Shown: positions 16,318-26,969, counted from the stretch's first letter. The stretch: 64,000 nt of DNA from Thalassospira lucentensis (GCF_001613805.1 NZ_LPVY01000024.1:62001-126000); one strand, 5' to 3'. The notes: generated from the sequence alone by a model not told the origin. Made by a program: numbers and translations.

Positions 16318-18981
16318 ATGACCAAATGGGTTTACGGCTTCGGTGGCGGTAGCGCCGAAGGACGTTCCGATATGCGCGAGCTTTTGGGCGGTAAAGGTGC
16401 CAACCTTGCCGAGATGAGCAATCTCGGCCTTCCGGTCCCGCCCGGCTTTACCATCACGACCGAAGTCTGCACGGCGTTTTATGACAATGACCGTGCCTAT
16501 CCCGACGGTCTTGAAGCCGAAGTCGAAAAGTCGCTTGCTGCTGTCGAGGCCCTGGTCGGTCGTAAATTTGGCAATCCCAAGGACCCGTTGCTGGTTTCGG
16601 TCCGTTCCGGCGCACGTGCCTCGATGCCGGGCATGATGGACACGGTTCTCAATCTGGGCCTGAATGACGAAACGGTTGAAGGTTTGGCGGCGGTCTCTGG
16701 GGATCGCCGTTTTGCGTATGACAGCTATCGCCGTTTCATTCAGATGTATGGCGATGTCGTTCTGGGCGTCGATCACTACCATTTCGAGGAAATCCTTGAA
16801 ATCCACAAGGAAGACAGGGGCTATGTCCTTGATACCGAAATGGGGGCCGATGACTGGCAGGCGGTGGTTCAGGGCTTCAAGAAAAAGGTCGATGCCGAAC
16901 TCGGGCGTCCCTTCCCGCAGGACCCGCGCGAACAGCTTTGGGGTGCCATTGGTGCGGTTTTCGGAAGCTGGATGAACGCGCGTGCCAATACATACCGTCG
17001 CCTGCACAACATCCCGGCAAGTTGGGGCACGGCGGTCAACGTTCAGGCCATGGTATTCGGCAATATGGGCGATGATTGTGCGACCGGTGTCTGCTTCTCG
17101 CGCAATCCGTCGACCGGCGAAGACCGTTTCTACGGCGAATATCTGATCAATGCGCAGGGCGAGGACGTCGTGGCGGGGATCCGTACCCCGGCACCGCTGA
17201 CCAAAATCGAACGTGAAGAGTCGGGTTCCGACCTTCTGTCGATGGAAGAAGCCATGCCCGGCGTCTTTGGCGAGCTTTGCGATATCCGCGACAGGCTTGA
17301 AGCCCATTATCGCGACATGCAGGACATGGAATTCACCGTCGAGTCCGGCAAGCTTTACATGCTCCAGACCCGTGCGGGCAAACGCACGGCCAAGGCGGCG
17401 CTGCGTATCGCGGTTGAAATGTGTCAGGCCAATGTGATCTCGCGCGAAGACGCTCTTCGCCGTGTCGATCCGGCACAGCTTGACCAGTTGCTGCATCCGA
17501 CCCTTGATCCCGATGCGGACCGCAAGGTGATCGGCATGGGGCTTCCGGCATCGCCGGGTGCTGCATCCGGGCAGATTGTCTTCTCCGCCGAGGTCGCCGA
17601 GGACTGGGTGCATAATCGCGGTCAGAAGGTCATTCTGGTGCGCATCGAAACCAGCCCCGAAGACATTGCCGGGATGCATGCTGCCGAAGGCATTCTGACA
17701 TCGCGCGGCGGCATGACAAGCCACGCCGCCGTCGTGGCGCGAGGCATGGGGACGCCGTGCGTGTGCGGTGCCGGTCAGGTCAAGATTGACTATGCCAGCA
17801 AGACCATGACGTCGGGCGGTGTGACCCTGAAAGAAGGGGATGTCATCACCCTTGACGGTGCGACCGGCGAGGTCATGCTGGGCGAGGTGGCAACGCTTAA
17901 GCCCGACCTGTCGGGCGATTTTTCGCAATTGATGGAATGGGCGGATGGTGTGCGCCGTCTTAAGGTCCGTACCAACGCCGAAACACCCGATGACGCGGCA
18001 ACCGCGCGCGGTTTCGGGGCGGAGGGGATCGGGCTTTGCCGGACCGAACATATGTTCTTTGATCCGGCACGCATCATTTCCATGCGCGAAATGATCCTGG
18101 CCGATACGGAAAAAGGCCGTCGTGCGGCACTGGATAAACTTCTGCCCTATCAGCGTCAGGACTTTATTGACCTGTTCCGGATCATGAAGGGCTTGCCGGT
18201 CACGATCCGCCTGCTGGATCCGCCATTGCATGAATTCCTGCCGCATGGTGACAACGAAATTGCCGAGGTCGCCAATGCCGCAGGTGTGGCAGAGGTCGTC
18301 GTGCGTCGCCGGTTGCTGGAACTTTCCGAAGCCAACCCGATGCTGGGGCATCGCGGGTGCCGTCTTGGCATCAGCTATCCGGAAATTTATGAAATGCAGG
18401 CGCGTGCGATATTCGAAGCCGCGATCGAGGTTTCAAAGGATGGTGGCGATCCGGTCATTCCGGAAATCATGATCCCGCTTATTGTCGGCAAGAAAGAGCT
18501 CGAAATACTCAAGGCCGCGATCATCAAGGTTGCAGGCGAGGTCGAAACCGAAAAATCGGCAAAGCTCGAATTCCTTGTCGGCACGATGATCGAATTGCCG
18601 CGCGCCGCACTCAAGGCTGGTGAAATCGCCGAAGAAGCCGAGTTTTTCAGCTTCGGGACCAACGATTTGACCCAGACGACCTTTGGTCTTTCGCGTGATG
18701 ACGCGTCCCGGTTCCTGGATACCTATATTTCCAAGGATATCTTTGCCGGTGATCCGTTCGTATCACTGGATCAGGAAGGGGTGGGTGAACTGGTCAGCAT
18801 TGCGGCCGAACGTGGCCGTAAGACACGCGGCGATATCAAGCTTGGCATCTGCGGCGAACATGGCGGTGATCCGGCATCCATCGCGTTCTGCGAGGCGCAG
18901 GGACTGGATTACGTGTCCTGCTCGCCTTATCGCGTGCCGATTGCCCGTCTTGCCGCCGCACAGGCCGCGCTTAAGAAATAA
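16318..18981 (+). CDS. ppdK: Pyruvate, phosphate dikinase
   Basis: An 887-residue cytosolic enzyme that interconverts pyruvate + ATP + Pi and PEP + AMP + PPi. N-terminal ATP-grasp region (GGKGANLAEM, SVRSGARASMPGMMDT), the phosphohistidine domain with catalytic His in GGMTSHAAVVARGMGTPCV, and the C-terminal PEP domain (GLCRTEHMFF, GTNDLTQTTFG, CGEHGGDP) are all intact. It is 58 bp after glyS and may share its transcript; it ends at a strong terminator. It probably supplies PEP for gluconeogenesis. Confidence 0.96.
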   Translation: MTKWVYGFGGGSAEGRSDMRELLGGKGANLAEMSNLGLPVPPGFTITTEVCTAFYDNDRAYPDGLEAEVEKSLAAVEALVGRKFGNPKDPLLVSVRSGARASMPGMMDTVLNLGLNDETVEGLAAVSGDRRFAYDSYRRFIQMYGDVVLGVDHYHFEEILEIHKEDRGYVLDTEMGADDWQAVVQGFKKKVDAELGRPFPQDPREQLWGAIGAVFGSWMNARANTYRRLHNIPASWGTAVNVQAMVFGNMGDDCATGVCFSRNPSTGEDRFYGEYLINAQGEDVVAGIRTPAPLTKIEREESGSDLLSMEEAMPGVFGELCDIRDRLEAHYRDMQDMEFTVESGKLYMLQTRAGKRTAKAALRIAVEMCQANVISREDALRRVDPAQLDQLLHPTLDPDADRKVIGMGLPASPGAASGQIVFSAEVAEDWVHNRGQKVILVRIETSPEDIAGMHAAEGILTSRGGMTSHAAVVARGMGTPCVCGAGQVKIDYASKTMTSGGVTLKEGDVITLDGATGEVMLGEVATLKPDLSGDFSQLMEWADGVRRLKVRTNAETPDDAATARGFGAEGIGLCRTEHMFFDPARIISMREMILADTEKGRRAALDKLLPYQRQDFIDLFRIMKGLPVTIRLLDPPLHEFLPHGDNEIAEVANAAGVAEVVVRRRLLELSEANPMLGHRGCRLGISYPEIYEMQARAIFEAAIEVSKDGGDPVIPEIMIPLIVGKKELEILKAAIIKVAGEVETEKSAKLEFLVGTMIELPRAALKAGEIAEEAEFFSFGTNDLTQTTFGLSRDDASRFLDTYISKDIFAGDPFVSLDQEGVGELVSIAAERGRKTRGDIKLGICGEHGGDPASIAFCEAQGLDYVSCSPYRVPIARLAAAQAALKK

Positions 18982-19009
18982 GCCTGCTATCTGGCAGCAC
19001 TGATAAAGC

Positions 19010-19038
19010 AAACGGCGGCAGAATTTCTGCCGCCGTTT
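19010..19038. terminator. Bidirectional terminator between ppdK and ygfZ
   Basis: A perfect 13-bp stem, aaacggcggcaga / tctgccgccgttt, between convergent genes. Confidence 0.85.
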
Positions 19039-19065
19039 GTCATTCGTAAGGCGATGATCGGTGGA

Positions 19066-19980
19066 TCAGGCCGCCGTTTCCGGCAACTTGACCCAGTCGG
19101 GGATCTTGACCGAAATTTTGGCATCGCCCGCCGTCAGCTCGGCATCATCGCCAATCCGTTCCAGCCGGATCAGGGCAAGGCCCGCATTGCCATGGATGCT
19201 GCGGATGGTGCCGGCTTCCTTGTCGCCATTCATGATCAGGGTGCCAATTTCCGGTGCCGGGCCGGTGATCGTGATCGGCAAAAGGCGTTTGCGCACCAGC
19301 CCGCGATATTTGGTGCGCGCGGTCAGTTCCTGCCCCATATAGCAGCCTTTTTTGAAATCAACGCCGCCCAGCTCCTCGAACCCGTTTTCAAGCAGGATGG
19401 CGCGATCGATTTCCATTTCCTCGCTGCCATTGGGCAGGCCCAGCAACACGCGATGCTGATGATAGGTGCTTTCATCGCTTTCTGTGGCACCAATCGCGGC
19501 CATCTGTGCCAGTTCGTTTTTGGGCAGTAACACGCGCGCACCCATAGCACTCAGGCGCGGATCAACGGCCTTGATCCCATCGGCAAACGGTGCGGTGGCA
19601 CCGGGCGTATCGGGCAGGTCAAGTGCAGCCAGGGCACCATCGCCGAAGACGGCGACAACGTCATAGCTTTCGGTGACATCGGTCAGTTCCGCCTTGGCGC
19701 GCAATTTATACATGCGCAGCTTTTTGAACAGCTCGGCCGCACGCGCACCGTCTTCGCCGCGTTCGCATTCAATCAGAAGGCTGTCCTCGTCCTGCTGATA
19801 GACAAAGAAATCAAACAGGAACTTGCCCTGTGGCGTCAGAAGCGCGCCATAGCCGGAATGATCAGCCGTGATTTTTTCGATATTGTTCGACACCAGCCCC
19901 TGAAGGAAGCTGACGCGATCAGGCCCGCTGACCCGGATAACGGCCCGGTCAGGCAGGGGGGCGTATAAAGTCTCACTCAT
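19066..19980 (-). CDS. ygfZ: Folate-binding protein YgfZ (iron-sulfur cluster repair)
   Basis: A 304-residue GcvT-like protein with the defining motif KGCYMGQE followed by TKYRG. In E. coli YgfZ binds tetrahydrofolate and supports assembly or repair of certain Fe-S enzymes; the motif cysteine is essential. The start ATG follows ggag. It is convergent with ppdK and divergent from the glycosyltransferase cluster. Confidence 0.92.
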   Translation of the reverse strand: MSETLYAPLPDRAVIRVSGPDRVSFLQGLVSNNIEKITADHSGYGALLTPQGKFLFDFFVYQQDEDSLLIECERGEDGARAAELFKKLRMYKLRAKAELTDVTESYDVVAVFGDGALAALDLPDTPGATAPFADGIKAVDPRLSAMGARVLLPKNELAQMAAIGATESDESTYHQHRVLLGLPNGSEEMEIDRAILLENGFEELGGVDFKKGCYMGQELTARTKYRGLVRKRLLPITITGPAPEIGTLIMNGDKEAGTIRSIHGNAGLALIRLERIGDDAELTAGDAKISVKIPDWVKLPETAA

Positions 19981-20128
19981 AATTCTTATGGCTCCGGTTT
20001 ATCGGAATTGTTGGCCGAAATGTGGGGCAATGACCGGGATTTGGCAAGGGGTGGTTTGGCCAAGGCAAAAGCAACCCACCACAAGAAAAGCCTTCATAAA
20101 TTGCGCGGGAACCGATAGAACGCAATGT

Positions 20129-21169
20129 ATGAAAATATTGATGCTTGATCGTTCCATCGGCTTTGATCCCAAGGATCGTGAAGCCCGCCCGCTGGGCGCG
20201 CGCCAACGCGGATTTATCGCGCTGGCCGAGGCCCTTGTTGCCCGTGGCCACAAGGTTGAAGCCCGCCGGAATGGGGGCATCGACCTTGATCATCATGGCG
20301 TTGCCTGGCGTCAGCTTGACAGTGCCATGCCGCCCTTTGGCGGGGATCCGGTGGACCGGGTTCTGGTGTGGCGCGATGCGGAGCTGCTCCGTCATCCCTC
20401 AATCCCCGAAGGAAGCGATTGCTGGCTTTGGTTTGATGGCATGGCATCCGATCTGAACGCGGATAAGGCACGACTGGCGTTGCTTGAAACCGGTGCGCAG
20501 GTGATTTTCACCCATGAAGATCAGGGCAGGGCGTTTGATGGCGATACCGCCAAACGCCCGATTGTGATTGCACCAGGCGCGTGCCCGGCCTTTGCCATGG
20601 CGTCAAACATGCACTGGGCGTTCGAGAGCCGCGAAGATCTTGCCGTGACGGTTGCCAACAGCAAAACCGGCATTGCCCAGATCATCCGCATCTGGTCGGC
20701 TTATGTCGCGCCCAAGGTGCCCGGTGCCATTCTGGAAATTTATGCCGCTGATCTGTTTTCGGCGATGGCGGGCGAAAATGACGATGTTTCCGAAGAACTC
20801 GTCGATATGGTGCGTGATAACATCGACAAGGGTGTGCGCGTCTGCCACCCGATGCCCGAGGCCGACATGGCCGAACGTATCGCAACCGCGCGTGCCTTCC
20901 TGCATCACGGCAAATACGGCAATGATCAGGTCGGGCAATGGATTTACGATGCGCTGGCGGCGGCAACCCCGGTTGTGTCCTATGGTGGCATTGCCAAGGA
21001 GCGGGTTGAAAATGGCAAGACCGGCTATATCGTTCCCGATGAAACCGCCTATGGCAATCTGGTGATGCAGTTGCTGGCAGACCGGCAGATTTTTGCCAGC
21101 CAGTCCGAAGCGGCCCGCAACAGCCGCCGCGAATGGCTTAATGTCGCTGGCGAGCTGGAGAAACTTTAA
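20129..21169 (+). CDS. Glycosyltransferase, GT4-like
   Basis: A 346-residue protein. MKILMLDRSIGFDPKDREARPLGARQRGF at the N terminus resembles the donor/acceptor start of GT-B enzymes, and the C-terminal part (YDALAAATPVVSYGGIAKERVENGKTGYIV) is the typical GT4 sugar-nucleotide site. The ATG at 20129 is picked because the family starts there; its ribosome-binding site is weak. First of three adjoining glycosyltransferases, probably for LPS core or another surface glycan. Confidence 0.75.
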   Translation: MKILMLDRSIGFDPKDREARPLGARQRGFIALAEALVARGHKVEARRNGGIDLDHHGVAWRQLDSAMPPFGGDPVDRVLVWRDAELLRHPSIPEGSDCWLWFDGMASDLNADKARLALLETGAQVIFTHEDQGRAFDGDTAKRPIVIAPGACPAFAMASNMHWAFESREDLAVTVANSKTGIAQIIRIWSAYVAPKVPGAILEIYAADLFSAMAGENDDVSEELVDMVRDNIDKGVRVCHPMPEADMAERIATARAFLHHGKYGNDQVGQWIYDALAAATPVVSYGGIAKERVENGKTGYIVPDETAYGNLVMQLLADRQIFASQSEAARNSRREWLNVAGELEKL

Positions 21170-21172
21170 ACC

Positions 21173-22144
21173 GTGCGGTTACTGTTCATCACCTCGAACC
21201 GGCTCGGCGATGCCGTTCTTTCGACATCGGTGCTGCGCCACTATGTCGAAACATATCCCGGCATCAAGGTAACGGTTGCCTGCGGCCCTGTCGCCGCCCC
21301 GATTTTTGAAGCGGTGCCGGGGCTTGAACGCCTCATCGAAATGCCAAAGCAGAAACGCGGCGGCCATTGGTGGAAGCTCTGGAAATCGGTCGCGTTTCGC
21401 TGGTGGGACATCATCGTCGATCTGCGCGGCAGTGCGACGGCCTATGTGCTTCCGGGCTGGAAACGGGTGGTGCTCAAAGGCAACGACGACAGCGTCCACC
21501 GGGTAGAGCAGCTTGCACGTCTGATCGGTGTTGATCCGGCCCCTGAACCGTTTGTCTGGACCGGCCCGGAACATGAACGACGCGCGGCAAAGATACTGCC
21601 CGCCGATGAACGCCCGCTTCTGGTGGTTGGACCAAGTGCCAACTGGATAGGAAAAACCTGGCGTCCGGAACGCTTCGCCGAGACGATTGCAAGCCTGCGG
21701 GCGGTTGGTGGTGTGCTTGAAGATGCCCATGTTTTACTGGTTGGCGCGCCAAACGAACGCGAGGCATCCGAACCGGTGATTGCATCGATACCGGAAAACA
21801 GACGGACCGAGATTTTTGGCCGCGAACATCTTTTAACGGTCATGGCCTGTCTGCGCCGCGCGGACCTGTATGTTGGCAATGACTCAGGCCTTATGCATAT
21901 GGCGGCGGCATCGGGAAATCCGACAATAGGGTTGTTTGGTCCATCGCGTGATGAACACTACCGTCCCTATGCGAAGTGGGGACGAGCGGTTCGTACCGAT
22001 TGGTCCTATGACAAAATTATCGAAAATCGTTCCAGCCCGTTATCCAAAGAGATCTTGATGGATACGTTGCCGGTGGACAAGGTTGTGTCAGCGGCAGAAA
22101 CGCTTCTGAGAGACTACCGGATAGAGGAAAAGCATCATGGCTGA
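21173..22144 (+). CDS. Glycosyltransferase family 9 (heptosyltransferase-like)
   Basis: A 323-residue GT-B enzyme. MRLLFITSNRLGDAVLSTSVL at the start and VGNDSGLMHMAAASGNPTIGLFGPS near the end are the marks of ADP-heptose:LPS heptosyltransferases. Start is GTG three bases after the stop of the preceding gene, and its end overlaps the next gene by 8 bases, so the three are translationally linked. Confidence 0.88.
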   Translation: MRLLFITSNRLGDAVLSTSVLRHYVETYPGIKVTVACGPVAAPIFEAVPGLERLIEMPKQKRGGHWWKLWKSVAFRWWDIIVDLRGSATAYVLPGWKRVVLKGNDDSVHRVEQLARLIGVDPAPEPFVWTGPEHERRAAKILPADERPLLVVGPSANWIGKTWRPERFAETIASLRAVGGVLEDAHVLLVGAPNEREASEPVIASIPENRRTEIFGREHLLTVMACLRRADLYVGNDSGLMHMAAASGNPTIGLFGPSRDEHYRPYAKWGRAVRTDWSYDKIIENRSSPLSKEILMDTLPVDKVVSAAETLLRDYRIEEKHHG

Positions 22145-22901
22145 TAAAGCGCCCCGTCTTTCAGTTGTTATGTGCGCGCATAACGAGGAAGAACGCCTGC
22201 CATCCTGTTTGGCGCATCTGACCTTTGCCGACGAAATTATTGTTCTGTGCGATAAATGTACGGATCGGACCGAGGAAATCGCACGCGAATTTGGCGCGAA
22301 AACGATTGTTGGCAGCTGGGATATCGAGGGCGAGCGTCGCAATCGGGCGATTGCCGAGGCAACCGGCGACTGGATTTTCGAAGTCGATGCCGACGAGCAT
22401 GTAAACGAAGAGCTCGCGAAATCTATTCGTAAAGCGATGGAAACAGATGAGTTTGATCGCTTTGTTATCCCGGTTGATAACTATATTGGTCGCCGCCTGG
22501 TTCGTTATGGCTGGGGGGCGTCATTCGGGACGTCTGCTGTTTGGCGCCTGTTCCGAAAAGGATGTAAAAAATGGGGCCCCCAACGGGTCCATCCATCTAT
22601 TGAGTTGTTGGGGCGGGCAGGCCCCAGGCTTGATGGTGCTCTTTTACATTATGTCGACAGAAACATTTCGGACATGATCAAAAGACTGAACAGCTATAGT
22701 TCTGCCCGGGCTGCGGATTTGCGCGCAAGCGGAAACATTGGAAGTTTTGCAAACAATTTTCGCCGCATCTTTTCCCGGTTTTTCCGCTGCTATGTGTCTC
22801 GAAAGGGGTACAAGGAAGGGGGGATGGGATTTCTGATAGCGCTACTTGCAGCGTTGTTTCCCCTGCTGTCCTACCTGAAAGCGCGCTATGACGACGAGTA
22901 A
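22137..22901 (+). CDS. Glycosyltransferase family 2 (WaaE/KdtX-like)
   Basis: A 254-residue GT-A enzyme. LSVVMCAHNEEERLPSCL begins the fold and the metal-binding DxD is in FEVDADEHV. The C-terminal hydrophobic helix (GFLIALLAALFPLLSYL) would hold it to the membrane. It resembles LPS-core beta-glucosyltransferases (WaaE/KdtX). The 3' half is visibly more AT-rich than the genes before it. Its start overlaps the family-9 gene. Confidence 0.85.
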   Translation: MADKAPRLSVVMCAHNEEERLPSCLAHLTFADEIIVLCDKCTDRTEEIAREFGAKTIVGSWDIEGERRNRAIAEATGDWIFEVDADEHVNEELAKSIRKAMETDEFDRFVIPVDNYIGRRLVRYGWGASFGTSAVWRLFRKGCKKWGPQRVHPSIELLGRAGPRLDGALLHYVDRNISDMIKRLNSYSSARAADLRASGNIGSFANNFRRIFSRFFRCYVSRKGYKEGGMGFLIALLAALFPLLSYLKARYDDE

Positions 22902-23054
22902 GTCGTCAATCTGGCGTTTGCGGCACAGAGATCATAAACTGGCAAGTAACTGATATTTAAATTGGTGCTATCGTCGTTCGGGTGGGAACAAATCACACGC
23001 TGGCGCATTTGCTTTGCATGTGACTTTTGTTCCAACTGTACCCGGACCAGACCA

Positions 23055-23330
23055 ATGATCCGTGCTGATAATATGACAATGTTGTTTGTTTTGTTGTTTG
23101 CCATCGCGATTGCATGGCTTCAGGTGTCGGTAGAGGATCAGCGGGCCCGAGCCATGCTTGTGCCGGTTCCCGACTACGGAAGTGGCCTTGAAGTCTATGC
23201 CATCCGTCATAATCCGTCGAATACGGCCTCTTGCGGCAGCATGTGCGGGGCATTTGATCTGACCAAGGCCGCCGGGTTTGAAAGTGGCTATATGCAGGCC
23301 AGCTTGCCGGAAAGCACTGCGCGTCGCTGA
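23055..23330 (+). CDS. Small hypothetical protein with one N-terminal membrane segment
   Basis: A 91-residue frame whose N-terminus (TMLFVLLFAIAIAWLQV) is a membrane helix or signal anchor followed by a polar tail with two close cysteines (SCGSMCGAF). No family was recognised. ATG at 23055 or 23073 could be the start. It lies between a glycosyltransferase and a DUF1232 gene. Confidence 0.45.
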   Translation: MIRADNMTMLFVLLFAIAIAWLQVSVEDQRARAMLVPVPDYGSGLEVYAIRHNPSNTASCGSMCGAFDLTKAAGFESGYMQASLPESTARR

Positions 23331-23388
23331 CATTTTCCCTGCAAGCTGTCAGAATGGTTGCGTAACGGGTCATTTTCCGGAGTATCCC

Positions 23389-23769
23389 ATGGCCAAGGCA
23401 TCCGTCTGGGCGATCATCCCCAATCTTTTACGCAGCCTGTTTCGGCCTGATGTGCCGATACGCAGCAAGATTTTGCTGGTGATGGGGATTGTCTATCTCG
23501 TCAGTCCGATTGATCTTTTGCCCGATGTGATTGCCGGGATCGGCTGGATTGACGATCTGGTTATTGTGCCCTTGCTCGGCTGGCTTTCCTATCGCAGTCT
23601 GCCGCCATCCATAAAGGAAGGTATCTCAACCGATAGTCCCGACAGTGCCAATAATCCTGCAACCTCGCGCAAATGGCTTTATCTGATGATCCTGATCGTT
23701 GTTCTGATCGGTATCGGACTGCTGACAGGGCCCGATGAATCCTTCCTGAAAAATCCATCCGGCGGTTAA
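23389..23769 (+). CDS. DUF1232 (YkvA-type) membrane protein
   Basis: A 126-residue protein. The DUF1232 signature YLVSPIDLLPDVIAGIGWIDDLVIV is complete and a second membrane helix is near the C terminus (YLMILIVVLIGIGLL). The ATG at 23389 has ggag upstream. Function of the family is unknown. Confidence 0.85.
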   Translation: MAKASVWAIIPNLLRSLFRPDVPIRSKILLVMGIVYLVSPIDLLPDVIAGIGWIDDLVIVPLLGWLSYRSLPPSIKEGISTDSPDSANNPATSRKWLYLMILIVVLIGIGLLTGPDESFLKNPSGG

Positions 23770-23861
23770 GAGCAAGACACTACCTTTGCGTCTTTGACAG
23801 CCTTTGCCATCGAGCCTTAAGCTTCTTTCCCGATCACGTAACGAAAAACGGGGAAGCAACC

Positions 23862-24860
23862 ATGAAAAAGGCGTTCCGCGGGTTGGTTCTAACCCAGCAG
23901 GATAAAACGATTCAGGCCGGTTTTCAGGATATCGCGATTGAAGACCTGCCCGAGGGCGAGGTTCTTGTCCGGGTTGACTGGTCGACCCTGAATTACAAGG
24001 ACGGCATGATCCTGAATGGGCTTGGCCGTCTTGTCCGGCAATATCCGCATGTGCCTGGCGTTGATTTTGCCGGCGAAGTGATTTCATCGGATGATCCGCG
24101 TTATGCACCCGGCGATCAGGTCATCCTGACCGGATGGCGGGTCGGCGAAGCACATTGGGGCGGATATGCCCAATATGCCCGCGTCAACGCGGATTGGCTG
24201 GTGCCAATGCCAGATGGACTTGATGGCGCACATGCCATGGCCATCGGTACCGCAGGCTTTACATCCATGCTGGCGGTCATGGCACTGGAAGAGCAGGGGC
24301 TGTCCCCCGATCAGGATGGTGAAGTCCTTGTTACCGGGGCTGCTGGTGGTGTCGGGTCGGTTGCAGTCAGCATTCTGGCAAATCTTGGCTATCGCGTTGC
24401 GGCGTCGACTGGCCGGGCTGACACACATGATTATCTGCGTGGACTTGGTGCAACGTCGATTATTGATCGCGCGGCGTTAACGGATGCCAGCAAACCATTG
24501 CTGAGCGAGCGCTGGCTTGGCGCGATTGACAGTGTCGGAAGCACGACACTGGCCCATGTTTTATCTGAAATGAAATATCATGGTGTCGTTGCCGCCTGTG
24601 GGCTGGCAGGCGGGGCGGATTTGCCTGCAACGGTTATTCCGTTTCTGCTGCGCGGGGTCCGGTTGATCGGCATTGATTCCGTGATGTGCCCGTATGAAAA
24701 GCGCGTCACAGCCTGGAAACGTCTGGCACAGGAGTTGCCGATGGCGCAACTCGATGCCGTGACGACAAAAGTGGGGCTTCGCGATATCCTGCCATGGGGT
24801 GAAAAAATCCTCAAAGGGCAGGTCAGGGGGCGGTTGCTGATTGATGTGCAGGATTGCTAG
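23862..24860 (+). CDS. acuI: Acryloyl-CoA reductase / YhdH-type quinone oxidoreductase
   Basis: A 332-residue zinc-free medium-chain dehydrogenase. Rossmann motif [18 protein letters not shown] binds NADPH; the NYKDGMILNG and HVPGVDFAGEV segments are typical of the AcuI/YhdH group, which reduces acryloyl-CoA to propionyl-CoA. In marine alphaproteobacteria this detoxifies acrylate made from DMSP, but no DMSP lyase gene is in view. Single gene. Symbol given from family resemblance. Confidence 0.82.
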   Translation: MKKAFRGLVLTQQDKTIQAGFQDIAIEDLPEGEVLVRVDWSTLNYKDGMILNGLGRLVRQYPHVPGVDFAGEVISSDDPRYAPGDQVILTGWRVGEAHWGGYAQYARVNADWLVPMPDGLDGAHAMAIGTAGFTSMLAVMALEEQGLSPDQDGEVLVTGAAGGVGSVAVSILANLGYRVAASTGRADTHDYLRGLGATSIIDRAALTDASKPLLSERWLGAIDSVGSTTLAHVLSEMKYHGVVAACGLAGGADLPATVIPFLLRGVRLIGIDSVMCPYEKRVTAWKRLAQELPMAQLDAVTTKVGLRDILPWGEKILKGQVRGRLLIDVQDC

Positions 24861-24939
24861 TCGGCGCAAATAAATGCAGAATCCGACTGAACCCGGCCGT
24901 TGACGATGATGTGTTGGCGGTGCTTGCCAAAGTACTGAA

Positions 24940-26916
24940 ATGAATGGGCCGCGCCTTATGACCGAAAACCGGTTTCGTATCCTTCTGGTCGAAGATAATC
25001 CCGGCGATGCCTTTCTTGTAAAGACATTGCTGGAGGAAACCGGTGAACGGTTCGAAATCGAACACCGATCCGACCTCGCCTCGGCCATGGCGTTGCTGAA
25101 TGATGTGTCGCCGGACGGGGCGTTTGATGTTGTTCTGCTCGACCTGACCTTGCCGGATTCATCGGGGGTCGAAACCATTCGCCGCATTCGAAGTTGTGCC
25201 AACAGTGCCCCGGTCGTTGTTCTGACCGGGCATAAGGACGAAGAACTGGCGTTCGAAGCCCTTCAGCACGGCGCAGAAGATTATCTGACCAAGGAATTCC
25301 CCGATGGCCGAACCATTCGGCGATCCATCCGTTATGCGATTGAACGGTCGCGGGCCGAGCAGGCGCTAAAGGAAAGCGAGGAACGGTATCGCAAGCTGGT
25401 GGAGCTTGCGCCCGAACTGATTTCCGTGCTGAGCGGAGAAGAAATCGCCTATATCAATCAGCAGGGTGTTTCCATTCTGCACGGCAGCGACAGTTCGGAG
25501 CTGGTTGGACGCAGCTTTATGGAAATGGTCCATCCCGATAGCCGCGAAATCATGGGGGAATACATTGCGCGCTATGCCGGTGGTTATACCGGGCGGGCCG
25601 ATTTCGTAATCATGTGCCGTCGGGGCGACGGGGAGAATGTGGAGCTTGAAGTATCTGCCATCGCCTTCACCCACGAAGGCGCGCCAGCCATGCTGATGCT
25701 GGCCGAGGATGTGACGGAAAAGCGCAAGATCGAAAGGCAGTTGGTTCAGACATCGAAGCTTGCGACACTTGGTGAAATGGCCGCATCCGTGGCGCATGAA
25801 ATGAACCAGCCGCTTAACGTTATCCGGATGGCGGCCGATACCTGCGCGCTGCAATATGAACTTGAAAAGGTTCAACCCTCGTTCCAGCGAGAGCGATTGT
25901 CCCTGATCAGCGGTCAGACGCGGCGCATGGCCGAAATTATTCGACATTTGCAGATTTACAGTCGCCCGGACGAAGATGATTTCGAGCTTTTCGATCCGAT
26001 GCGCGCGGTAACGCGTGCCGTTGACATGGTGGAACATGATTGCCGACTGGCGGGGATTGTCGTCGATGTTGTTCCTGCTGCGGAAAACTGTCAGGTCCTT
26101 GGTCGTCAGGTGCAACTGGAACAGGTTCTGGTCAATATGCTGACCAATGCCCGCGATGCGATCACGGAAAATGGCGATGATGCCGGTGGGATCGGTGGGT
26201 TGATTCGTTTGACCGCGATGCTGGATGCGGATCAGGAAGTGCTGCGGATTGCAATAAATGACAATGGCGGCGGGGTCCCGGAAGACGCCATCGGGCTTAT
26301 TTTCCACCCGTTTTTCACGACCAAGGATGTTGGCAAGGGAACCGGGCTTGGGCTTTCGGTCAGCTATGGCATTGTCGAGGGAATGGGCGGACATATTGAT
26401 GTTCGCAACGAAGGTGATGGCGCCTGTTTCGAAATCGTATTGCCGGCAGTTCATATCGGTGAAAATGCCGGCAACGACGTTGACGATCCTGATGATGCGC
26501 CGTTGCTGCCACAGCAGGAAAGGCTTCCTGAAACCCGCCCCCGAAATTTGCGCATCATGGTTGTCGATGACGAAATTGACGCGATGGAAATTATCGCGGC
26601 CTATCTGGAAGCACAGGGCTTTTCGGTTTCCGCGGCAAGTGATGGCGAGGATGCCCTGGCACTGGCCGGTGTGGTCCAGCCCGATATTCTCATTACCGAT
26701 ATCCGGATGCCACAGATGGATGGAAACAGTCTGGTTCGTGCCCTTCGGGAACGCAATCCTGCCTTGCCGGTCATCGTTATGACCGGCCATCCCGGAGACG
26801 CCGATCGCCCGGTCGAGGACGGGGACGACGCGCCGGTGATGGTGATGTCAAAGCCGCTTGATCTGAAAGAGCTTCTGGCCACGCTTGACGAAATTTCCGA
26901 AGTCGTTGCCGGTTAA
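24940..26916 (+). CDS. Hybrid histidine kinase: REC-PAS-HisKA-HATPase-REC
   Basis: A 658-residue cytosolic sensor kinase with no membrane segment. The first receiver domain (residues about 12-130) has D19, the phospho-accepting D68 (LLDLTLPD) and K118. PAS follows at about 145-260. The H-box [13 protein letters not shown] carries H286. The ATPase has N-box [19 protein letters not shown] and [14 protein letters not shown] second receiver with [13 protein letters not shown] and DIRMPQMDG ends the protein. The alternative ATG at 24958 also fits. It is convergent with a NarL-type regulator. A receiver at each end suggests it takes phosphate input from another kinase as well. Confidence 0.9.
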   Translation: MNGPRLMTENRFRILLVEDNPGDAFLVKTLLEETGERFEIEHRSDLASAMALLNDVSPDGAFDVVLLDLTLPDSSGVETIRRIRSCANSAPVVVLTGHKDEELAFEALQHGAEDYLTKEFPDGRTIRRSIRYAIERSRAEQALKESEERYRKLVELAPELISVLSGEEIAYINQQGVSILHGSDSSELVGRSFMEMVHPDSREIMGEYIARYAGGYTGRADFVIMCRRGDGENVELEVSAIAFTHEGAPAMLMLAEDVTEKRKIERQLVQTSKLATLGEMAASVAHEMNQPLNVIRMAADTCALQYELEKVQPSFQRERLSLISGQTRRMAEIIRHLQIYSRPDEDDFELFDPMRAVTRAVDMVEHDCRLAGIVVDVVPAAENCQVLGRQVQLEQVLVNMLTNARDAITENGDDAGGIGGLIRLTAMLDADQEVLRIAINDNGGGVPEDAIGLIFHPFFTTKDVGKGTGLGLSVSYGIVEGMGGHIDVRNEGDGACFEIVLPAVHIGENAGNDVDDPDDAPLLPQQERLPETRPRNLRIMVVDDEIDAMEIIAAYLEAQGFSVSAASDGEDALALAGVVQPDILITDIRMPQMDGNSLVRALRERNPALPVIVMTGHPGDADRPVEDGDDAPVMVMSKPLDLKELLATLDEISEVVAG

Positions 26917-26920
26917 AACA

Positions 26921-26945
26921 AAACCCGGCCACTGGCCGGGTTCTG
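26921..26945. terminator. Bidirectional terminator
   Basis: aacccggcc-act-ggccgggtt, between the convergent kinase and regulator genes, with A-run on the left and pyrimidines on the right. Confidence 0.7.
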
Positions 26946-26969
26946 GAAGCTTCAGGATATGTTGGAAGA

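Noticed and set aside
16192..18351. 719-codon open frame antisense to ppdK
   Set aside because: It mirrors the high-GC codon use of ppdK, has no family resemblance, and ppdK is complete on the other strand.
25366..26790. 474-codon open frame antisense to the hybrid kinase
   Set aside because: Shadow of the kinase gene; its product is rich in His and Gln without domain motifs.
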